Source of the DNA: Verrucomicrobiia bacterium
GTDB lineage: Bacteria > Verrucomicrobiota > Verrucomicrobiia > Opitutales > Cerasicoccaceae
Assembly (NCBI GenBank): GCA_030425485.1
Contig: JAUIAM010000010.1
Location: 51,816-115,815, forward strand
Length of the DNA: 64,000 nucleotides
Direction of reading: 5' to 3'
In this document: positions 55,277 through 63,588 of the stretch, piece by piece
Position numbering within the stretch: position 1 is the stretch's first letter
Layout of the letters: each line of letters begins with the position of its first letter
Translations under genes and position numbers: made by a program
Notes under the pieces: generated by a model
What the model was told of the DNA's origin: nothing
Seen by the model: only the letters and a program-made list of their open reading frames with translations
Databases searched by the model: none

Positions 55277-56236
55277 CTAGCGTGAAAGAAAAGGCTCCAA
55301 TTCATTCAGTAAATAACCTGTGGCAATAATAGCGACTGCGGTGATGCCAAAAAAGATGGCGATGAGAGGTAGTTTGATGACACGCCGCAGCATGATCGCT
55401 TCCGGCAAACTGAGCGCTGCCATGGCCATCATAAAGGATAAGGCGGTTCCCAGCGGTATGCCTTTCTCGAAAAGAACGATGGCAACTGGAACGATGGCGG
55501 CGCAATTGGCATACATGGGCACGCCTAAGGTGGTGGCGATTGGAACGGAAAAGACGCCAGTTGCCTCGATAATACGCTCCATGGCTGCTTGGGGAACGTA
55601 ACTGTGGATTACGGCTCCGACAGCGACACCAAGCAGAATCCAGTGCCAGATTTGCCGGAACATTGTAACCGCTTCACCCCATCCGAAGCGCAATCGCTCG
55701 GCAATGGTGTAGCGCCGAACCGACTCTTCTTCAGAGGCGCCCCTCATAATATCAAGTTCGAGATAGCGCTCCAATTTCATTTTACCCATCAGCGCACCGG
55801 CCAGAATCCCAATGGTCAGGCCGCAGACGATATAGGCGAAGGTGATCGGCATTCCGAATTCGCTGGCCATCAACACAACGAGGTATTCGTTGATGATGGG
55901 AGAGGTGATGAGAAATGAGAAAGCAACTCCAAGTGGAGCTTCCGCCTTGAGGAGGCTGATAAATATCGGAATGCCTGAGCATGAGCAAAAGGGTGTTACG
56001 GCGCCCAGGAGAGCGGCCACGGTGTTGCCCCAGATCCCGCCACGATTGATCCACTGTTTCAGACGCTCTTGAGGTAAATAGGTGCGGGCGATGCCGATAA
56101 TAAAAACCAAACCGAGTAGAAGCAGAAGTATCTTTAACGAGTCGTAGACAAAAAAGTGAATGGCTCCGCCCAGCCGGGAATCAGGAGCGAACCCTGCCCA
56201 CTCATAAATTAGCAAGTCGACTAGCTTCAGCAGCAT
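55277..56236 (-). CDS. ArsP/YraQ-like permease (DUF318, UPF0718)
   Basis: A 319-residue membrane protein with eight predicted segments. The hallmark [15 protein letters not shown] followed by [20 protein letters not shown] has the CxC and Pro-rich pore pattern of the DUF318 permease family, which includes ArsP (methylarsenite) and related exporters. The substrate here is unknown; neighbours suggest a soft metal or organometal. It overlaps the small Cys-rich gene by 10 bases. Confidence 0.88.
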   Translation of the reverse strand: MLLKLVDLLIYEWAGFAPDSRLGGAIHFFVYDSLKILLLLLGLVFIIGIARTYLPQERLKQWINRGGIWGNTVAALLGAVTPFCSCSGIPIFISLLKAEAPLGVAFSFLITSPIINEYLVVLMASEFGMPITFAYIVCGLTIGILAGALMGKMKLERYLELDIMRGASEEESVRRYTIAERLRFGWGEAVTMFRQIWHWILLGVAVGAVIHSYVPQAAMERIIEATGVFSVPIATTLGVPMYANCAAIVPVAIVLFEKGIPLGTALSFMMAMAALSLPEAIMLRRVIKLPLIAIFFGITAVAIIATGYLLNELEPFLSR

Positions 56237-56394
56237 TTACCGTCTTTAGGGTCCTTCTTGCCGCAACAACTATCATTTTGACGCTGCGCGTCAGCCTTTT
56301 GCTTCATCGCACAGTCAAGACTGGTTATGATGCGCTTTAGCAGTCCCGGCTTTCTCACCGGAACTTTGTTTGTGGTGGTCTCAGTATTATTCAT
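56227..56394 (-). CDS. 55-residue Cys-rich protein
   Basis: Short frame overlapping both neighbours (10 bases with the permease start, 8 bases with the CDF stop). It reads [32 protein letters not shown] and ends [16 protein letters not shown], with two CC pairs. The tight overlaps and Cys pairs suggest a real metal-binding partner of the permease. No family name recognised. Confidence 0.7.
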   Translation of the reverse strand: MNNTETTTNKVPVRKPGLLKRIITSLDCAMKQKADAQRQNDSCCGKKDPKDGKCC

Positions 56395-57313
56395 GCTCGA
56401 TCAGGTTATTTGTTGAGGAACCACAGGGATCGCCCGGATATTCGAGTTCGAGCGTGCAGTGTTGGATGGAATGGCGCTCTTGCAATCGCTGTTTTAGTGC
56501 TCGGCGAATATTCAATTCATGGTCGTGATCGGCCTGAGATCGTTTTACCACGACGTGGGCTTCCAAAGCCTGATGGTGTTCATCCAACTCCCATACATGC
56601 AGATGGTGAATACCTTCGACTCCAGGAACATCCATCATCGTTGCTTGCACTTGCTCCATGGATAAATCAGGTGGAGCGCCTTCCATGAGGATGCGGCAGG
56701 TTGTTCTCAGCATGCCTAAGGACATGTAAAGAATATAGCCTGCAATCAATAGGGTGAGGATTGGATCGACCCAGTTCCACCCCCAAAAGTAAATCGTTGC
56801 TCCACCCACTAATACCGCAACCGAAGCGCCAGCGTCTGTTAGATTATGCAGGAAAGCTGCCTTCACATTCATGCTCCCTTTCGACATTGACCACAACAGC
56901 CAAGCGGTGACTACATCAACAAACAAGGCAACTCCGGCTGCCGCCATAATCCAACCGCCTTCGAGTGGTTCGGGGCTGAAAAACCTCCTGATCGCCTCGT
57001 AGACCAGATAGAGACCAACGAGGATGAGGGCCGTCAATTGTATCATTGCGCCAATCAACTCGGCTCTACGATAGCCAAAAGTGAATTTTTCATCTGCGCC
57101 CTTTCTGGATACCTTGCGGGCGATATAGGCAATGAGCAGCGCCGCCGCATCATTGGTGTTGTGCAATGCGTCAGCCATGAGCGCGACGCTTCCCGCAATT
57201 GCTCCGGCTATGAATTCAAAAACAGACAGGCCAATATTAACAAAGGTAGTCCATAGCAGAACTTTATCACTGACTTGCTCTGTTCCGTGATCGTGATGAT
57301 GGTGCTCGCTCAT
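56387..57313 (-). CDS. czcD: CDF cation exporter
   Basis: A 308-residue six-segment exporter with His-rich start MSEHHHHDHG, transport-site LMADALHNTNDAAAL and FLHNLTDAGASVAV, and the C-terminal metal-dimer domain (MMDVPGVEGIHHLHVWELDE). It moves Zn(II), Cd(II) or Co(II) out of the cytoplasm, feeding the RND pump. The 172-residue gene runs 47 bases into it. Confidence 0.92.
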   Translation of the reverse strand: MSEHHHHDHGTEQVSDKVLLWTTFVNIGLSVFEFIAGAIAGSVALMADALHNTNDAAALLIAYIARKVSRKGADEKFTFGYRRAELIGAMIQLTALILVGLYLVYEAIRRFFSPEPLEGGWIMAAAGVALFVDVVTAWLLWSMSKGSMNVKAAFLHNLTDAGASVAVLVGGATIYFWGWNWVDPILTLLIAGYILYMSLGMLRTTCRILMEGAPPDLSMEQVQATMMDVPGVEGIHHLHVWELDEHHQALEAHVVVKRSQADHDHELNIRRALKQRLQERHSIQHCTLELEYPGDPCGSSTNNLIEHE

Positions 57314-57785
57314 TGCTTAGTCTATTAAGGGTAATCCTTTTAAAGAATTCGTCCAGGTACGCATTTAAATATGCTTCGAATTTTTTAGCTCCCGCAGAAT
57401 ACTCGACGCAGAGAAAACCATGACCATCGATGGCAACAAAGCTCTCTCCCGGAATGGAACTGACGCCTTTCAACAACTCCTCTTTTTGTTGCTTGGAAAG
57501 TGATTGGTAAATCGCCCAGTAGGCGTGTTTATGATCTCGAAGCAGGAGAGACCCGACGCGCTTGACATGAGTGAGCAGGTAAGCCCCTGAAATATGATGG
57601 TCGTTATAGACAACCTTTAGTTCATAGCTTTCGATTTCATCCTTTATCGCTGGAGTAACGGCAACTTGAACTTGGCGCGGAAAGAGGTTATGAATCCGCT
57701 CGACCAAGCGGTGGACGCAGGGATCTTCAATCAATGAAACCTCTGGTAAAACCTCCGCTTGGTTAATGACCATTGTTTTAATCAT
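57267..57785 (-). CDS. unknown protein between P-II and CDF genes
   Basis: A 172-residue soluble protein (VHRLVERIHNLFPRQVQVAV, VVYNDHHISGAYLLTHVKR, FVAIDGHGFLCVEYSAGAKK). No domain recognised. It overlaps the P-II stop by 8 bases and the CDF start by 47 bases, so it is likely translated with both. A second Met at 57773 lies just past the P-II stop. The last 20 residues are Arg/Ser-rich. Confidence 0.6.
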   Translation of the reverse strand: MIKTMVINQAEVLPEVSLIEDPCVHRLVERIHNLFPRQVQVAVTPAIKDEIESYELKVVYNDHHISGAYLLTHVKRVGSLLLRDHKHAYWAIYQSLSKQQKEELLKGVSSIPGESFVAIDGHGFLCVEYSAGAKKFEAYLNAYLDEFFKRITLNRLSNERAPSSRSRNRASQ

Positions 57786-58161
57786 GATCGCTAATGATTC
57801 CTTGCTGTTCTATCGCCTGTTCTCCCCTGGCTCCAGTTTGTATGCGAATTACGTCATCAATTGGAAAGATCGTTATTTTTCCGTCGCCCGGCCTACCGGT
57901 CTTCGCGGCGATTTCTATCGCTGAGACGGCTTTCTCCACCACATGATCAGCACAAATAATTTCTATTTTGGTATGAGCCTCTGCCTTTATTGTTCGCGAA
58001 TTTTTAAAAAGTGGAGGTATTTCTTCGGACGTGGTCCAGGTATGGCATCCATACCCACGAACAGTGGACATGGTTACGCCGGTCAAGCCGGGTATGGTTT
58101 GCAACTCCTTAATGACGGTCTGAAGTCGTGAAGCCCGAATGATTGCGTTAATTTTCTTCAT
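57778..58161 (-). CDS. P-II family signalling protein (metal-operon group)
   Basis: A 127-residue P-II-like protein: KKINAIIRASRLQTVIKELQ, VTMSTVRGYGCHTW, a T-loop without the uridylylation Tyr, RPGDGKITIFPIDDVIRIQT and the C-loop ARGEQAI. A group of P-II proteins (PII-NG) is known to sit beside czc-type efflux genes; this fits. It probably binds a nucleotide or metal and controls transport or CDF activity. It overlaps the upstream gene by 14 bases. Confidence 0.8.
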   Translation of the reverse strand: MKKINAIIRASRLQTVIKELQTIPGLTGVTMSTVRGYGCHTWTTSEEIPPLFKNSRTIKAEAHTKIEIICADHVVEKAVSAIEIAAKTGRPGDGKITIFPIDDVIRIQTGARGEQAIEQQGIISDHD

Positions 58162-58636
58162 TGCCAATAAGGGTTGTCGAGTGTTCCGAATGGTTTTCTG
58201 AGTGCGTGATGATTTCCACCCTTGCGATATCGTCCCGATGGCTGCCAATAGAAACATTGATGTTTGCGGGGAGGAAACTGCCATTGGGGCGATGTCGAAA
58301 CTGATGGGAGCGCAGACTCTTTGTCTTCGTTTCTATAGGCTGATTGTCATGACCGTATATCAATAAATCAATATGCGCACCATGAGGAAGTGATTGATAG
58401 TTTCTACGGGTCACCTGCATCGATATCAGGGTGTCCTCGTCCCTAGCCATAGCCACGGCACGGCTGACTTCCACCGCCTTGCCCTCATTTTTGATCGTTA
58501 ATGAGGGGCGGGATGATGCTTGGTTCTCCGCGGCCATTCCTGCTGGGAGACGGATATCGGAACTAGCCCAGACTGCATCGCTGGTGCAGGCTGTTTGCAA
58601 AAGTGCCGCGCATGATATTATTAAAATATTTTTCAT
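58148..58636 (-). CDS. lipoprotein of unknown function
   Basis: A 162-residue protein with signal peptide and lipobox (AALLQTAC), then beta-rich sequence (SLTIKNEGKAVEVSRAVAMA, AHIDLLIYGHDNQPIETKTK) and His-containing C-terminus (SENHSEHSTT). No domain recognised; it is within the right-hand metal operon. Confidence 0.55.
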   Translation of the reverse strand: MKNILIISCAALLQTACTSDAVWASSDIRLPAGMAAENQASSRPSLTIKNEGKAVEVSRAVAMARDEDTLISMQVTRRNYQSLPHGAHIDLLIYGHDNQPIETKTKSLRSHQFRHRPNGSFLPANINVSIGSHRDDIARVEIITHSENHSEHSTTLIGNEEN

Positions 58637-58644
58637 TTTGATAA

Positions 58645-58911
58645 TTAATATTTTATCCAGTCGATTACTGCAAAGGATGCGAACAGGGAGAACAAAGCAT
58701 CAAACGCAATTAGCCCCACCGGATAATGCAAGTGACCGTATGGCTTGGAGATTCTCAGGGTTATCAGTACAGTTGCCACAATGAATACTAAAGATATTAC
58801 TAGCAATGACAGCGCCACTTGCCTGCGTTGCTTTTTCTCTTTTGCATACAAAGCTTCCTGCCTAAGTAACTTCTTAGACTTTTTTCCTGGTCGCTTTGCC
58901 TTTGAACTCAT
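58645..58911 (-). CDS. small two-helix membrane protein
   Basis: An 88-residue protein: Lys/Arg-rich start (SSKAKRPGKKSKKLLRQEAL), then two membrane segments (VALSLLVISLVFIVATVLIT, VGLIAFDALFSLFASFAVID). No known domain. It may be a partner of the RND/P-II proteins. Confidence 0.6.
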   Translation of the reverse strand: MSSKAKRPGKKSKKLLRQEALYAKEKKQRRQVALSLLVISLVFIVATVLITLRISKPYGHLHYPVGLIAFDALFSLFASFAVIDWIKY

Positions 58912-58949
58912 GAGACAACGGCTTATCTGCGCACGCTGATGGGCATGAT

Positions 58950-59276
58950 TTAGGATGGTTCGTTTTGAATCCGTACATCACTCTCCACGGAACTTACAAA
59001 AATACGCCCATCACCGCGCAGCCCAGTGTGGGCTGCGTGATGAATTGCGCTGATGACGGCATCGGCGAGGTCGTCGTTACAGACGACTTCAACCTTGACG
59101 TGATGCACATAGCCGGATGGGTCGACATCAGGATTATATCCCGAAGTCTGGTTTTTGCCGCGACCGAAACCGAGTATGTTGGAAAAGCTGGCCCCAGAGA
59201 GCCCTTCGATTTCATGCAACGCACGAGTAACGGCGTCTTGTTTGATCGCTTTAATGTATGCTTTGATTTCTTTCAT
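58950..59276 (-). CDS. second P-II family protein
   Basis: A 108-residue P-II-like protein: MKEIKAYIKAIKQDAVTRAL, the T-loop start NILGFGRGKNQTSGYNP, VKVEVVCNDDLADAVISAIH and LRGDGRIFVSSVESDVRI. The C-loop of classical P-II is missing, so the nucleotide site may differ from the first copy at 57778. Start at 59276 is the family start. It lies 17 bases after the RND pump stop. Confidence 0.78.
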   Translation of the reverse strand: MKEIKAYIKAIKQDAVTRALHEIEGLSGASFSNILGFGRGKNQTSGYNPDVDPSGYVHHVKVEVVCNDDLADAVISAIHHAAHTGLRGDGRIFVSSVESDVRIQNEPS

Positions 59277-59293
59277 AGATAGATTCGTTAGGA

Positions 59294-62200
59294 TTATTTT
59301 TCTGGACTGATCGCGAACCATTTATACAGGGCTGGTACAACGAGGAGTGTGAGCAATGTCGATGACACCAAGCCACCGGTTACGACGAGCGCCAGTGGTC
59401 GTTGCACCTCGCTACCAGTACCTGTTGCCAGCAGCAACGGCAACAATCCAAGACCAGTGGTGATAGCAGTCATTAGAACCGGACGTAAGCGGCGACAGGC
59501 CGCCTCAATCGAGGCTGAGCCAACGTCCATCCCTTCTAATACGAGCTGATTGATGTAGGTGATAAGCACTAAGCCGTTCCCCAATGCGATGCCAAACAAC
59601 GCTATAAAGCCCACAGTCGCAGGCACAGAGAGGTTTTCCCCACTAATCCATAGTGCGACAATTCCACCAACTAGCGCTAAGGGAATGTTGAGTAAGATGA
59701 GTAGGCTGTTTCTAAACGAGTCTAGTGCGGCATAGATCATCAAAAGGATGAGCAGCAAGGTGATGGGAATGACGAGCGCGAAACGCTTATTCGCCTCTTG
59801 CTGAAGCTTGTAGGAACCACCCCAAACCGTTATATAGCCAGAAGGTAAATCAACCTCGGCGGCAATGGCCTTTTCAGCATCAGCGACAAAGCCGCCAATA
59901 TCGCGGCCAACGACATTGGCTTGAATGGCAATGAAGCGTTGGCTGCGTTCCCGCGTGATCTGCCGTGGGCCGACAATTTCCTCTACTGCGGCCACTTCGT
60001 CGAGAGGAACGAGTGCCCCGTCTGAACTGCGGATGATTGTCTCTTTGATTGCATCCACATTATTCCGGTATGCTTCGGGATAACGAACAAGGATTTCGTA
60101 GCGGCGGATGCCCTCGAAAATGAGTCCGGCTTCAGTCCCGCCAATACCCGCTTGGACAACCCGTTGGATGTCTCCGATGTTTAGACCGTAGCGCGCGGCG
60201 GCTTGACGGTCGATTTTTATTAGCAACTGTGGTGAACCCGTGACTTGGTCGACTTGGACATCCCTGGCCCCTTCGATCTCGCCTAAAGTAGCGGCGATTT
60301 CGTTGGCCTTGTCGAGGAGGACATCTAGATCCTCGCCAAAGAGCTTGACCGCAAGTTCGGCTTGCACCCCTTCGAGTAACTCGTCGACAGACATTTCGAT
60401 GGGTTGCGTGTAGTTGACTATTACGCCGGGTGGTTCGCCTATGGCCTCCCGAATATGTTCGACCATCTCCTCCTGATCATAAGGTTCGCGCCATTCCTCC
60501 GGAGGCGTCATAATCAGATATAGTTCAGCGGCGTTGATCGGGTCGGCGTGTGCGCCGACTTCGCCTCGCCCGATCCTTGTAACGACTTTTGTCACTTCTG
60601 GCACTTCAAGTATGCGCCGCTCGATAGCCTGTGTCATTTGCTTCGATGTTTCGATTGAGATGGACGGAGCCATTTTCAGCTTAACCACGACCGTACCTTC
60701 GTTGAGTTCGGGGGTAAACTCGGTACCTAGTTTTGGGAAAACCCATGCCCCGAGACCCAGCAACGCCACCGCACCCAGAACTGCCAACCATCGCTGATTG
60801 ACAAGAAAGCCCACCAGTGGTCGGTAAGGTGCTTGCAGCACGCGTACAATCAGGCTCTCACGCTTGTCGGCTCCTGCTTGAGCTTCTTTTCGCTTGGGCT
60901 TACGCATCAGGAAATAAGCTAGTGTGGGCCCAACGATCAACGCATAAATCAATGCTCCACTCATGGCCAAAGCGATAGAGTAAGCCAACGGCCGGAAAGT
61001 TTTGCCCTCGACTCCAGTAAGCGTGAACAGGGGCAGGAAGACGAGGATGACGATAGCCACGGCAAAACCGACTGGGCGCGCCACTTCACCGCAGGCTCGG
61101 GCTACGATCTGGAGCTTCGTTTCTCCTGGATTGGCGGCTCTCAGATGTTGGTCGACATTCTCGACTACGACGATGGCGCCGTCGACCAGCATTCCAATAG
61201 CAATGGCCAATCCACCTAACGACATTAGGTTCGCGGATATGCCAAAGTAATACATGCCCAAAGTCGCAAATAGAACCGAAAACGGCAAAGCTATGGCAAC
61301 AACCAGTGTCGGACGCAGGCCGCCCATAAAGACGACTAGAACAAGCGCCACCAGCAAAATGCCCTGAGCCAGTGCCGATGTGACCGTGCTCACGGCGGAC
61401 TCCACAAGTGTTTTCTGCTCATAGTAGGGAACAATATGAACACCTTCGGGCAGGCTTGCATTAATCGTCTCAATCTTGTCCTCAACCCCTTGAATGACAG
61501 TCGAGGCATTTGTCCCGAAGAGTTTTATAACCTGTCCGGCGACCACCTCGGAGGTCCCGTTCTTCGTTTGCAGGCCACGGCGTATAGCTGCACCTTCCTT
61601 TACTTCGGCAACATCGCCCACGGTGATTGGCACACCATCACTACTCCCCATGAGCACAGATTCTAGGTCTGCTGTTGTCGTTGCGAGCCCCACCGAACGC
61701 ACGACGTATTCCTCGTTATTGCGTTCGATGAACTGTGCACCGATGTTGAGGTTGTTGTCCTCCAACCGCTCGATGACTTCCTGCACGGTAAAGCCGTAAC
61801 GTTCTAGCGCGAGGGGATCAACCACGACATGGAATTGCTTCTCAAATCCGCCGATCCCAAGCACCTCGGTTACTCCTGGGACATTCTGGAGATTGAACTT
61901 GATTATCCAGTCTTGAATCGAACGTAGTTCCGTCAGTGAGTACTGGCCAGTTGTGTCTTCGAGGTAGTAAAAGAGAACCAACCCCATACCAGTAGAGATC
62001 GGGCCCATCTCGGGTTCCCCGAATCCCGCAGGGATTGCTTCACGTGCTTCGTTCAAACGTTCGCCAACTAATTGCCGACAAAAGTAGATATCCATCCCGT
62101 CCTCGAAATAGACATTTACCACCGATAGTCCGAAGTTGGAAACGGATCGAATGTTCTCAATCCCCGGCAGACCGTTCATAGATGATTCAACGGGGAAGGT

Positions 62201-62392
62201 CACGTATTTTTCGATTTCTTCTGGTGCAAGTCCTTCCGTTACGGTGAAGACCTGCACGAGGTTTGGCGAGACATCGGGGAATGCATCGACCGGTAGTTTT
62301 TTGTAGCCCCAATAGCCTGCAGCCATAACGAGCAAGGCAATCACGACGATCAAGAGGCGCGAGTGCAGCGCAAATTCTACTAAGCGTTTCAT
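59294..62392 (-). CDS. cusA: RND heavy-metal efflux pump, CusA-like transport motif
   Basis: A 1032-residue RND pump. Start RLVEFALHSRLLIVVIALLV, PVDAFPDVSPNLVQV, transport helix LAIAIGMLVDGAIVVVENVD and C-terminal LVVPALYKWFAI. The motif lacks the DFG aspartate of the pump at 48536 and matches monovalent or mixed CusA/NccA-like pumps, so the two pumps probably have different substrates. Gene symbol is tentative. It is upstream of two P-II genes. Confidence 0.9.
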   Translation of the reverse strand: MKRLVEFALHSRLLIVVIALLVMAAGYWGYKKLPVDAFPDVSPNLVQVFTVTEGLAPEEIEKYVTFPVESSMNGLPGIENIRSVSNFGLSVVNVYFEDGMDIYFCRQLVGERLNEAREAIPAGFGEPEMGPISTGMGLVLFYYLEDTTGQYSLTELRSIQDWIIKFNLQNVPGVTEVLGIGGFEKQFHVVVDPLALERYGFTVQEVIERLEDNNLNIGAQFIERNNEEYVVRSVGLATTTADLESVLMGSSDGVPITVGDVAEVKEGAAIRRGLQTKNGTSEVVAGQVIKLFGTNASTVIQGVEDKIETINASLPEGVHIVPYYEQKTLVESAVSTVTSALAQGILLVALVLVVFMGGLRPTLVVAIALPFSVLFATLGMYYFGISANLMSLGGLAIAIGMLVDGAIVVVENVDQHLRAANPGETKLQIVARACGEVARPVGFAVAIVILVFLPLFTLTGVEGKTFRPLAYSIALAMSGALIYALIVGPTLAYFLMRKPKRKEAQAGADKRESLIVRVLQAPYRPLVGFLVNQRWLAVLGAVALLGLGAWVFPKLGTEFTPELNEGTVVVKLKMAPSISIETSKQMTQAIERRILEVPEVTKVVTRIGRGEVGAHADPINAAELYLIMTPPEEWREPYDQEEMVEHIREAIGEPPGVIVNYTQPIEMSVDELLEGVQAELAVKLFGEDLDVLLDKANEIAATLGEIEGARDVQVDQVTGSPQLLIKIDRQAAARYGLNIGDIQRVVQAGIGGTEAGLIFEGIRRYEILVRYPEAYRNNVDAIKETIIRSSDGALVPLDEVAAVEEIVGPRQITRERSQRFIAIQANVVGRDIGGFVADAEKAIAAEVDLPSGYITVWGGSYKLQQEANKRFALVIPITLLLILLMIYAALDSFRNSLLILLNIPLALVGGIVALWISGENLSVPATVGFIALFGIALGNGLVLITYINQLVLEGMDVGSASIEAACRRLRPVLMTAITTGLGLLPLLLATGTGSEVQRPLALVVTGGLVSSTLLTLLVVPALYKWFAISPEK

Positions 62393-62412
62393 ATATGTTT
62401 TATCCTTTCAGC

Positions 62413-63543
62413 TTAGTGTGCGTGGCCGTCACCGAAGTTTTCTTTTTGCGAATCAGCTTTCAGAAAAAAACCTCCCTGAGACACATAGGTCTGGCCACGT
62501 TTCAGCCCCTCAATTACTTCGACACTTTTCGTGTCACCACGTCCAATGCGAACAGCTTGCGCCTCATAGCCATCTCCCTCGTCGGTCTGAACGAATACCA
62601 CATTGGTATCATTTAACGTGTGGACAGCGGATCGCGGTACAACGACCGGCAGGCGATATTCATCCAGCAGCACGTTGCCGATCACAAAAAGTCCAGGCCG
62701 AAAGTGTCCCTGTGAATTGGGTACAACCGAGCGAATGAAACCTGTCCGGCTAGTCTCATCAACCACAGGTCCCACATAGGATATTTCCCCTTCACTCTGG
62801 GGATACTCGTGACCAGCCGACAGCCGAATCGTTTGCCCCTTATGCACTTTGGGGAGATCTCGTTGATAAACGCGGAGATCGATCCAGACTGTGCTTGTAT
62901 CTGCAACCGTGTAGGCCACATCTCCAGCAGCGAGGCTTTCACCTGGCGTGATGTGAAAGGCGACGACCGTCCCATCTATGGGGGCTATCAGATTAAACGG
63001 TCTGAGTGTTTCATTGCTCTCCATCTCCGCCAAAACCTCTCCTTTCTTCACCTGATCTCCGAGGCGGGCATGGATTTTAGAAACGATTCCATCGAAACGA
63101 GGACTGACATGCCCCATGGCATTTTCATTTATGCGCACTTCTCCAGGAAGACGCAGTTCGTCATGAATCTCTCCAGGCCCAGCCGTTGCTACACGTATCC
63201 CAAAGTCTTGCATGTCCTTTGAATCGAGCCGGATAGGGCCACCATGTTCGTCGCCATGACCGTCATGATTGCCGTGGTCGTCAGTATCCGCATGGTCGTC
63301 GTGCTCTTTATGGGCCTGATGGGATTCCCCGTGTTTCGCTTCTTCGGAGTGATCGTGTGCGCTCGCTTCGCCTTTTTTACTGGCGTGCGCGTCGTGCGTC
63401 TCGTGTTGCTCATGAGTCTCGCCGTGACCGACCTCTTCCTCGTGGTCGTGGCCAGCATGCTCCTGACCGCGTACTGTCACGGACGACCCCAGAACTATAA
63501 ACCCGATAGAAAGTAATTTTATGTAGTTTGAAAATGTTTTCAT
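62413..63543 (-). CDS. His-rich CzcB/CusB-type periplasmic adaptor
   Basis: A 376-residue exported protein. After the signal peptide comes a strongly His/Asp/Glu-rich stretch (about residues 29-102; for example HAGHDHEEEVGHGETHEQHE), likely a metal-binding sponge. The adaptor follows: GPGEIHDELRLPGEVRINEN, the lipoyl-like parts DGIVSKIHARLGDQVKKGEV and APIDGTVVAFHITPGESLAA, and TVWIDLRVYQRDLPKVHKG. It ends in HAH. Cognate of the pump at 59294. Confidence 0.9.
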   Translation of the reverse strand: MKTFSNYIKLLSIGFIVLGSSVTVRGQEHAGHDHEEEVGHGETHEQHETHDAHASKKGEASAHDHSEEAKHGESHQAHKEHDDHADTDDHGNHDGHGDEHGGPIRLDSKDMQDFGIRVATAGPGEIHDELRLPGEVRINENAMGHVSPRFDGIVSKIHARLGDQVKKGEVLAEMESNETLRPFNLIAPIDGTVVAFHITPGESLAAGDVAYTVADTSTVWIDLRVYQRDLPKVHKGQTIRLSAGHEYPQSEGEISYVGPVVDETSRTGFIRSVVPNSQGHFRPGLFVIGNVLLDEYRLPVVVPRSAVHTLNDTNVVFVQTDEGDGYEAQAVRIGRGDTKSVEVIEGLKRGQTYVSQGGFFLKADSQKENFGDGHAH

Positions 63544-63588
63544 GGAAATAATTATGAATTTAAAATTAAGGTAATGACGATTGATTGA

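Noticed and set aside
62488..62498. GGTCTGGCCAC identical to part of the tRNA-Phe 3' end
   Set aside because: Only 11 bases, inside the coding sequence of the His-rich adaptor; probably chance, not an attachment site.
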